From contig DIUT01000043.1 of assembly GCA_002423105.1 (NCBI GenBank), positions 84,942 through 148,941 on the forward strand: a stretch of DNA of 64,000 nt. Direction: 5' to 3'. Position 1 is the first letter of the stretch. Each line of letters opens with the position of its first letter. Positions 1 to 7,600 of this stretch are shown in pieces. The notes beneath the pieces were generated by a model. The model did no database searches. It worked only from the letters and a program-made list of their open reading frames with translations, and had not been told where the DNA came from. The translations under genes and the position numbers were made by a program. The DNA comes from Geobacter sp. UBA6151 (GTDB lineage: Bacteria > Desulfobacterota > Desulfuromonadia > Geobacterales > Pseudopelobacteraceae).

Positions 1-1036
1 AGGGGGAATGGGCGAAGGGGCCGTTGATGAAAAAGGTGGTGTCCAGATCGATGAAGTCAAAGCAGCCCATACCGGCGGCAAAATGGGCCGCCGCCGTAAT
101 GGCCAGCCCGCTTTCCATCATGGCGCCCAGCATCAGCTTGATGCCGTGTCTGCTGGCAAAGCTGGCTATCTGCGCCGATTCGGCAATGCCGCTTTTCATG
201 AATTTGATATTGATGGCGCTGACGGTGTGCGAGGCGATGGCCCGCTCCGCGTCAGCCAGGGAGCCGACGCTCTCGTCGGCGCAGACCAGGATACCGGCCC
301 GAGCCGCTTCCCGGGTTACCGTGGCCAGTCCCTCCCAATCCCCCTTGGGTACCGGTTGCTCCAGCAGGTCCAGACGGATGCCCGTGGCGTCAAGACGGCG
401 CAGAAAATCCAGCATGCTGTCGGCGTCAAAGCCCATGTTGGCATCGAGAATCAGGGTGCATTCCGGCGCGATGCGGCGTACCGCCCGCACCCGCAACAGG
501 TCCAGCTCCCGGTCCCGGCCGATCTTGATCTTGAAGGCATGAAATCCCAGGGCCGCGTAGCGCCGAGCCGTGTTTTCCGCCTCTTCAAGGCTGCCGATGA
601 CAATGGTGATGTCCGTGCTGAAAGAAAGGCGGGGCGTGCAACCGAGGGGCGGGGAGAAGAGCTGATACAGGGGAACGCCCCGTGTGCGTGCCCAGGCATC
701 CAGCAGGGCGGTCTCAAAGGCGGCCAGGGCAGCGTGATTGCCGCTGAATCCGGGGCGAAACTCCTCGATCAGCGCCGGAAGATTGCTGATCCGGCGGTCG
801 GCAAGTTGATTGACGGCAGCCTGCAAGGCATCGCGGCTGCCGGACACGGTTTCGCCGGTGATGTGGCTGGCCACCGCCGCTTCACCGTAGCCGCAGATGC
901 TGCCATCGGTGCGCAGACGCAGAAATACGTTTTCCAGCATATCGTGCTGTCCGGTGGCGATCCTGAACGGTGTCACCAGCGGCGCCGTTTTGATAAACAC
1001 CTCCGCTTCCCGCACGGTAAACAGCGCTTCAGCCAT
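1..1036 (-). CDS. L-Ala-D/L-Glu (dipeptide) epimerase, 3' end outside window
   Basis: Enolase-superfamily member that would epimerise the second residue of dipeptides such as L-Ala-D-Glu, in murein peptide recycling. I translated the minus strand from the ATG at 1036; 345 codons are visible and the frame is still open at base 1. Visible catalytic features are the K169-I-K171 motif, metal-ligand candidates D198 (LILDAN), E226 (EQP) and D254 (ADES), the second-barrel lysine K278 (IKFMKSG), and the D-L-D motif near the end that is typical of dipeptide epimerases rather than muconate cycloisomerases. The N-terminal capping domain (about 1-130) is intact. It lies 87 bp downstream of the amylase gene on the same strand and may be co-transcribed. 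Substrate specificity within the family cannot be fixed by eye. Confidence 0.85.
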   Translation of the reverse strand, partial: MAEALFTVREAEVFIKTAPLVTPFRIATGQHDMLENVFLRLRTDGSICGYGEAAVASHITGETVSGSRDALQAAVNQLADRRISNLPALIEEFRPGFSGNHAALAAFETALLDAWARTRGVPLYQLFSPPLGCTPRLSFSTDITIVIGSLEEAENTARRYAALGFHAFKIKIGRDRELDLLRVRAVRRIAPECTLILDANMGFDADSMLDFLRRLDATGIRLDLLEQPVPKGDWEGLATVTREAARAGILVCADESVGSLADAERAIASHTVSAINIKFMKSGIAESAQIASFASRHGIKLMLGAMMESGLAITAAAHFAAGMGCFDFIDLDTTFFINGPFAHSP

Positions 1037-1123
1037 TTTCCTCTCCTTGATCCTTACCCATCGTCCCGCCGGGCGGAGCATTACCTAATTTCAGCCCGTA
1101 CGTCAACCGATAACGGAGCGGAG

Positions 1124-2443
1124 TCAGGCCCCTTCATACAGCCAGAGCTGGGCCTGACGGGGTGGAATGGCAAAACGCAGGGGATCGCTCTCCACCCGCA
1201 TCAGGTGTCTGTGCAGCAGGCAGCGGTAGGCCCCCTTGTTCAATCCGCCGGTCCGGATAGTGGCGCTGTGCCAGTCGCCGGTCTTGTTGATGGCCACAAA
1301 GCCGCTATTTCCCCTGGCCAGCACCAGAAAGCCGTCATCTTCGTACAGCGGCCATTGCGGCTGGCCATGCACCGCGTTGTGAAAGGCCAGCATGGCAACG
1401 GTATCGGCCCGCTCCCAGGCGTTGGCCCAGCGGTCATGATCCTGGGGAAAGCGGTCGGCGCTTTCGTTGTGGTCTGAATAGAGCAGTGGCAGACCACCGT
1501 CCCGGGCCATGATGTAGACCGTGGCCAGGAATTCGTCCTGTTTGTCCAGCAGTTGCCAGCGGAAAACGTCGTTGTTGGGGATATCGTGGGTTACGCTGAT
1601 GGTTACCGCACGTGTCCAGGGTAACGCCTGTGCGTAGGCCGCCGGATCAACCAGTTCGCGCAGGCTGCCGCCGGGGGCGAATGCCCGGCGTATGGTCTCG
1701 TGTAGCGGGAAGTCATAGAAGGACATGGCGGTTTCATCCAGCAACGGCCAGAGAAAGAGCTGTTCCTCCCGATCATTGGCGGTCAACGACTCGCCGAACA
1801 GAAAGCGTCCTTGCAAGTCGCCGCTCTCAAACACCCGGTGGATATGCTCCCCCGGCAGATGTTTGACCGCATCCACCCGGTAGCCGTCAAAGCCCAGGCT
1901 GTTCAGGGCGCGCAGGCACTCCCGCTGCTGGTTTACCACATGGTCGTTCAGGTCCAGGTCGGGCAAGCCGGAGAGGGAAAACTCGGTGGACTGGTGCCGA
2001 CAGAGCCAGTCCTGGATGTTGCCGTTGGTGTTGAAGTCGTTGGGGGTGAAGAGGGGAGTGGAAAGATCGCCGTAGAGACGGTCAGCCTCAAACTCCTTGC
2101 GTTCGCGGCGGTAGCGTTCCAGCTCGGCAGCGCCGGGGAAATCCAGCGGATCGGGGCGACGCTCGTTGGCCATGTGGTTGAAGACGATATCGGCAAAGAC
2201 CCGCACTCCGTGGGCATGCAGCGCTTCGATGGCTGCAATCAGATCGGCCTTGCGCCCCAGATACGAGCGGATCACCCGGTAGTCTCTGGGCTGGTAGCGC
2301 TGCCACCACTGCGGTCCGTTCTCGTCGCTGTACAGGGGCGGGGAGAGCAGCACCGCGCCATAGCCCAACTCCGCGATCCGTGGGGCTTTTGCGACAACAT
2401 CGGCAAATTTCCAGTCAAAGGCATGCAGCATCACGTCATGCAT
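1124..2443 (-). CDS. GH13 alpha-amylase family glycosidase
   Basis: 439-aa glycoside hydrolase family 13 enzyme acting on alpha-1,4 glucans. The (beta/alpha)8 signature regions are visible: region I DIVFNH (85-90), region II GFDGYRVDAVKH with nucleophile D191, region III FLFGES with acid/base E218, and region IV VTHD with H286-D287. No signal peptide is present, so the enzyme is probably cytoplasmic and works on glycogen or maltodextrin. A short beta-sheet C-domain ends in a W-L-Y motif. Length and layout fit the short cytoplasmic alpha-amylases. It starts 63 bp downstream of the secreted repeat protein gene and precedes the epimerase, all on the minus strand. The exact substrate is inferred from the family only. 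Confidence 0.88.
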   Translation of the reverse strand: MHDVMLHAFDWKFADVVAKAPRIAELGYGAVLLSPPLYSDENGPQWWQRYQPRDYRVIRSYLGRKADLIAAIEALHAHGVRVFADIVFNHMANERRPDPLDFPGAAELERYRRERKEFEADRLYGDLSTPLFTPNDFNTNGNIQDWLCRHQSTEFSLSGLPDLDLNDHVVNQQRECLRALNSLGFDGYRVDAVKHLPGEHIHRVFESGDLQGRFLFGESLTANDREEQLFLWPLLDETAMSFYDFPLHETIRRAFAPGGSLRELVDPAAYAQALPWTRAVTISVTHDIPNNDVFRWQLLDKQDEFLATVYIMARDGGLPLLYSDHNESADRFPQDHDRWANAWERADTVAMLAFHNAVHGQPQWPLYEDDGFLVLARGNSGFVAINKTGDWHSATIRTGGLNKGAYRCLLHRHLMRVESDPLRFAIPPRQAQLWLYEGA

Positions 2444-2506
2444 GGCGGTTCCTCGGTACAGCGGGATGGATAGTAGATTTCATGCTTTCAAAACAATTTG
2501 TTCTGC

Positions 2507-3235
2507 TTACTTTTTGCGATCTCCACCCCAGGGACTTTTTAACGGGCCATCGCAGTGGCCATATGTGCCGCTGAAAGTGCTGCCGGAAAAGCGCAGTTCC
2601 ACTCTGCCCCAGTAGTAACGTCCGTTTTTGGGTGTTGCGCAACGCTCGGCTGATTGGTCCTCAATCCAGTAGCCACTTAGAGTATCGTTCTGCAAGGAGC
2701 CGACAATTTCGCCGTTATCGGTGCTGTAGCGTCCGGCTATGCGGTTGCCCTGCTGCCGGAACCTGATCTCTCCCTCTGACGAGTTCCATGCTCCCTCAAT
2801 GTTGATGCTGTCCGTGTTGATGGCAAAGGGGTCATTTGTGCTTGCGGGAGGGGGTGTGAAGCCTTGTCTGCCGGAGCCGCGTGAGCCATTCCAGGAGCGT
2901 GACGGCACTTCGTTACAATAACCCCAGCTTCCGCTAAAACCGTTGCTGCTGAAATTAAAGACGACTCGCCCCCAGTAATAGCGTCCATGCTTGGGGGTGT
3001 CACAGCGCTGACCTGCTTTATCTCCAATCCAGAAGCCCTCCAGGACCTGGTTGAACATCAGCCCGATCAGTTCGCCGTTGTCATTGCTGTAGCGTCCGCT
3101 TACCCGGTCGCCGGACTGGTTGAGGGTTAAGGCACCTTCAGTGCTGTTGTACGTGCCGGATACGTTGAACGCCTGGCAGATGCCGGGCAGCATCAGGGCA
3201 GCCAGCAGTATGGCGGTGGATATCATTCTGTTCAT
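2507..3235 (-). CDS. Secreted protein with two internal beta-rich repeats
   Basis: 242-aa exported protein of unknown function. The first 22 residues form a Sec signal peptide (hydrophobic AILLAALML core, cut near ICQA-FNV). The mature part is two copies of a roughly 90-residue unit (about 24-115 and 145-238). Each runs from (I/N)xGxYNSxEG through RxxGRYSxDNGE(L/I)xG, GxWIxDxxxxRCxTPKxGRYYWGRV and a phenylalanine/serine-rich strand to GxxGxC. Each repeat keeps two cysteines, suggesting a disulfide. A linker rich in Arg, Ser and Gly joins them. The ATG at 3235 has a good AAGGAGG site 7 nt upstream. It resembles small lipocalin-like or beta-barrel domains, but I cannot name a family. Confidence 0.75.
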   Translation of the reverse strand: MNRMISTAILLAALMLPGICQAFNVSGTYNSTEGALTLNQSGDRVSGRYSNDNGELIGLMFNQVLEGFWIGDKAGQRCDTPKHGRYYWGRVVFNFSSNGFSGSWGYCNEVPSRSWNGSRGSGRQGFTPPPASTNDPFAINTDSINIEGAWNSSEGEIRFRQQGNRIAGRYSTDNGEIVGSLQNDTLSGYWIEDQSAERCATPKNGRYYWGRVELRFSGSTFSGTYGHCDGPLKSPWGGDRKK

Positions 3236-3424
3236 GATTGTTCCTCCTTGTTTGGTCTGATAAACAGGTTTTCTCTACCGTTTGTATCTGTTGCGCTTTC
3301 AGATTCATCCAAAGTATAGCAGCAGATTGTGATAAGAAAAGGCATGCACCGCATTTTTCATTCTACGGTAGATCGTTTTTCATGGTAGGCGAACTTTATT
3401 TGCTCGGGTCGCTGATTAAACGTC

Positions 3425-3452
3425 AAAAGCCTTCGAATACTCGAAGGCTTTT
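3425..3452. terminator. Rho-independent terminator
   Basis: A perfect 12-bp inverted repeat (AAAAGCCTTCGA / TCGAAGGCTTTT) with a 4-nt ATAC loop. The A/T flanks supply a T-tract on both strands, so it could act in both directions. It lies just downstream of the minus-strand lipoprotein gene that ends at 3487. The rest of the 251-bp gap (3236-3486) shows nothing else I can support. Confidence 0.85.
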
Positions 3453-3486
3453 GAACGGTCATAAAGGGTTGTGTACTGTCCTCATA

Positions 3487-4611
3487 TTACTTCTGTCCCA
3501 CAAACAATCCTCCCGCTGTTCTGTCTATTGTTGTGAAGGCCCAGGAGAGAGACGTCTTCGCCTCGTTCACCGTTGCTATACCGGACAGGGCGGTAACAGC
3601 CGACAGGCACCGCTCAGTGAATGCAAGATCAAATACTGCCGGATCTGACGTGCGCGGCTGAAGCACCCCGTCGTAACTGCAACCGCTGCTGCTGCTGCCG
3701 GTCACGGCACCGTCCTGTGCGATGGTAATGGTTACTATCTTGCTGCCGCCGCTGTAAGTCCCCTGCCAGGTACCGGCAGCATCAGCCAGCTGGGCCACTG
3801 TTTCATACCGGTTATTGTAGCTGAGCTGTATACCGGCGCCGACACCGCCGACTGTGACTGTACCGGACAGGAGCGATTTTTCAACGTAGGTGCCGATGAT
3901 GCTCATCGGGCCGTTTGTGCCGTCCAGCAGGTTGTACTGTGTGCCACTCCCGCTGAAAGCACTGCTGGTCGGCGTGAGCTGGCTCCGGGAGAAGCGGTTG
4001 GCGCCGCCTGCATCTTGCTGAACGATCCATGCTTCGCCGCTGCTCAGTACAATGGCTGATGTCGTCGTGCCGTTCTGCGTGCCTGCCCAGAATCCTTTCA
4101 GTATCGAGACCGGTACCGGTGGCGGAGGAGCGGGATCGCTGAAATGGATGGACAGAGTACCGGTGGCTGCACCGGCTACCTGGGCAGCAGAACCACCGGT
4201 GAACTGTGCATCGCTGAAGATGACGCTCAGGTTCGTGATATCGTTGGCGCTGGTATGGGCAGCCGCCTTGCCGCTGAAGCTTAAGGTGGCGGTGTTGGCA
4301 CTGGTTTTGATTAGTGAGGCGGTCAGTCCGGCCGGTACGTTGGTTACCAGTGCCGACCAGTTGTCGCCGTTGTTGCCGGTGAAGGTTTCGTTGACCAGAA
4401 TGATGATGCTGTCGTTGCTGATCGAACCGTCGTTAGCGGCTGACTCCGTAAAGACCTGTGTACTGAACGATAGTGATTTGGCCGGTGTTGGCGTTGGGGC
4501 GGGGACCGGCGCACTGCTGCCTCCGCCTCCTCCTCCGCCGCACCCTGTCAGTGCCATGGTAACTACCATACACAGTATCAATCCTGTTTGTATCCATCTG
4601 CTTTGTTTCAT
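3487..4611 (-). CDS. Exported lipoprotein with Gly-rich linker and adhesin-like beta domain
   Basis: 374-aa lipoprotein. The signal ends in the lipobox LTGC (Cys about 24), followed by seven consecutive glycines and an Ala/Pro-rich tether. Residues about 45-165 form a beta-sandwich-like domain with the pattern FTESAANDGSI ... VPAGLTA ... HTSANDI, a unit found in large bacterial surface proteins. The second half (about 175-374) is a separate beta-rich region with two cysteines near the end. The ATG at 4611 follows an AAGGAA ribosome site. It starts 44 bp after the stop of the giant RTX gene on the same strand, so the two may be co-transcribed and act together at the cell surface. Function is unknown. 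Confidence 0.78.
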   Translation of the reverse strand: MKQSRWIQTGLILCMVVTMALTGCGGGGGGGSSAPVPAPTPTPAKSLSFSTQVFTESAANDGSISNDSIIILVNETFTGNNGDNWSALVTNVPAGLTASLIKTSANTATLSFSGKAAAHTSANDITNLSVIFSDAQFTGGSAAQVAGAATGTLSIHFSDPAPPPPVPVSILKGFWAGTQNGTTTSAIVLSSGEAWIVQQDAGGANRFSRSQLTPTSSAFSGSGTQYNLLDGTNGPMSIIGTYVEKSLLSGTVTVGGVGAGIQLSYNNRYETVAQLADAAGTWQGTYSGGSKIVTITIAQDGAVTGSSSSGCSYDGVLQPRTSDPAVFDLAFTERCLSAVTALSGIATVNEAKTSLSWAFTTIDRTAGGLFVGQK

Positions 4612-4655
4612 TGTCAGTTCCTTTGCGTGGTTTCGGAGAATTATACTGTTGCTTG

Positions 4656-7600
4656 TCAGAACCAGAATCCGGTTTCTGAGACAACGGGCAGGATTCCTAC
4701 AAGGGACAGCGGCATGCTGCCAATGGCGCCCGGATCGACGATGATGCCGTTGGCCAGGCCGTCGGCGTCGAATTCGCCACCATCGGTAATGGCAAAGTCT
4801 ATCCGCGTCTTGGTGCCCACCGTTTCAATAGCGGTGGCCAGGTTTGTCCAGACCCCCGCCGCATTCTGTTTCCAGTATCCGTTGAACGTCACACTGCCGT
4901 CCACGAACAGGCTGAATGTTTCGGTCATACCGATAGTGGGGGTATTGGCCGTAAAGGCGATCAATCCCAACGGCATCTCCATGGTGTCCGGCAGATTACC
5001 CGGTGCATCCAACTGCTGTACCGAGGTGAGTTGCGTCGGTCCGTCGTCGCCGCTGTTCGGAACCCCTGCTGTGGCGTCGGCAACCAGGGTGATGTAGATC
5101 GGAGCCGCACCGCCGGGATTGCTGACAGCCGTATTGGTGTTCAAAAACGGTACGGAGGTGACATTTGTCTGCTGGTTGTCCGGAACACCGTCGCCGTTGC
5201 CGTCACCGACAACTGCTGTACCGCCGTCCGATGGTGGCAGCGACGGTACCTGGTTTTCCGTGTCAGCAGGAATGCCGTCGTTATCATCGTCAGCCGGTGG
5301 ATCGACCGGTGGATCGACCGGCGGTGTTACTGGAGGATCGACAGGAGGGTCAACCGGAGGAGGGGGGGAGACGTAACGAATGTCGGTGCCGTCCAGCTGG
5401 AAGTTGGCAGTTGTATAGGTTCCTGTGAGATGGAGTTCGATTTCCGCTACATCATTGGTGGCGTCGCTGTCGATATAAAGCGTGGTTGTGCCGCCTGATA
5501 CGGAAATCTGTACCGAATTTGCCGCAACGGCTGTGCCATCGCCCACGGTAACCGTGCCGCCGGTGGAGGCACGGCCTGTTACCCGAATCAGGTCGCCTGT
5601 GCCGAAGTCGGTTATGGTATCTGTGCCAAAATCGGTGATATCGTATATTACGAGGTCACCTTCAGAATTTGTCTCTTGTGCTTTGTACAGGAAAACATCC
5701 TCGCCGTCTCCACCTGTAAGCGTGTCAACGCCGAGACCTCCAGCAAGGATATCGTCTCCGCTGCCTGTGGTTATGGTGTCGTTGCCTTCGCCGCCATATA
5801 CTGCCGAATCAACAGAGCCTGTGTCGGTGAACGAGTCGTCGCCATTGTACAGATAGTATTTCAGACTGCCGCTTGCGGGGGCTACGGTACTTGCAAGTGT
5901 AATCGTTATATCATTGTCTGAAGGCGTTTCTGTGGCAGGGTCTGTTATGTGATAACTGTCCTGAACCGCAACCCCTGTTCCGCTGAAATTGTTGTTTCCG
6001 ACAGTAAGGACGTAGGCAACGTCTGACTCGTTGAATATGCCCTGATCAGCATCGGCGAAGCTGTTGCCGGAGATATTGATTTCTGTTCCGCTGTCAAGCG
6101 GATACATTATGTTAATCCCTGTAAACGTTCCTGCTCCGGCCAATGCTCCGGTGAAGGTGTTGCCGGTGATGGTTGTATCATCTGCATAAACAAGGAGTAT
6201 GCCGCTTGCTCCGTATGCGTCGTTTACAAAACCGAAATTTTGTATGGTGTTGTTGGTGAGGGTGGCGGTAGTACCTGTGCGCAGACCACCTGAACCGATC
6301 TGCATACCGTTCTGACCACTTATTCCGTCCACTCCTGAACCGGTGATGGTGGTAGTGTCCACCGTAATGTCAAGCATCGGCCCCCAGCCTACGATAGCGG
6401 TTTTCTGGAAGTTGGATATATCAGAGTTCTGGATGGTGACAGATACTTTGTTCGTGAGGGAAGAATCTGCCTCTGCCAGTATGGGGAAGTTTTCGCCCCA
6501 GCCCCATTCACCGCTATCCGTACTGCGGAAGTTGGTTAGGGTTACATTGTCAATAACGGCATTGGAATTAACGATGCCTATGCCAAGCAGATCCTTATTG
6601 TTTGCGAATCCGTCTGCAAGTCCCTGATCCCGCCCGTTTATCGTAATGTTTTTGATGGTAACCGTACCCTGGTCAGGGTCCGGTGTGTGAACATTGATGA
6701 CGGGCATACGCCAGCGTCCGTTGTTGGTAAGCATCTCCGGTGCAACGCCGACAAGGTCGGCAGAATCGGGCGATTCGATGGTTACGTTGCCGTTTGCACC
6801 GTTTAGTGCATTGATTGTAACCGCCTTACTTATATCGAACTGGCCCCTGTATACTCCATCATGAAGCAGGATGGTGTCGCCGTCTTTGGCGATGGCAAGA
6901 GCTTCATAGAGGTTTAAACCATCCGCTGTGTCGCCGTCGGTATCATAATCCGTCTGGGTAACGTGGATGACATTGCTGGTCACGGTAATGTCGGCATTCG
7001 TTGTGCTTGAACCGTCGTTGAGCGCCATGCGGATGGTGGCATCACCGTAAGGAGTGTCGTTACTGTAGCCCACATGGCGTACCACATCCTGCACCAGAGC
7101 GCTCGTGGTGTCGGCGTCGAAAGCGATGTCCAACTTGCCGGTGGCGCTGGTGTAGTTCCAGGTGGCAAACTGGGTGCTTCCGGCAGTGGCGACCAGCGTA
7201 CCGCTGGAATCCGCGCCCTTGGCAATGGTTCCGGTGGCGCTGAACGAACCGCCGCCGGTGAAGCTGAACACGTCGTTGACGCTGCCGTCAGACACGCCGC
7301 CGGTAACGCGCTGTACGGTCAGGCTGCCGGTGTCCCAGTTGGCGCTGTCGTTCTCGCTGTCACCGACGGTTGCAGTGGCGGCAGCCAGACCGGCTGCGGC
7401 ATTGGCCAGCGTCACGCTGTTGCCGGTGCCTGCGCCGCCGCCGTTGAGATCGATGGTGGGCGAGTTGTTGGCGACCGCATTGACGGTCAAGGCTTCCTGA
7501 TAACTGTTGCCGGCGGCGTCGGTGGTCTGGACGCGCACGCTGTAGCTGTTGCCGGCGGTGAGTGTGCCAGCATCGGTGACGCGCAGGTTGCCGCCGCTGA

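Noticed and set aside
8..1477. Long plus-strand open frame over the epimerase and amylase genes
   Set aside because: It is antisense to two genes with complete catalytic motifs, has no recognisable domain and results from high GC at third positions.
3238..3648. Plus-strand open frame of 136 codons in the gap before the lipoprotein gene
   Set aside because: It runs through the bidirectional terminator at 3425-3452 and has no ribosome site or domain.
5230..5370. GGATCGACCGG-type tandem repeats, considered as a minisatellite element
   Set aside because: They encode the proline-rich (PPVD)n linker of the giant protein.
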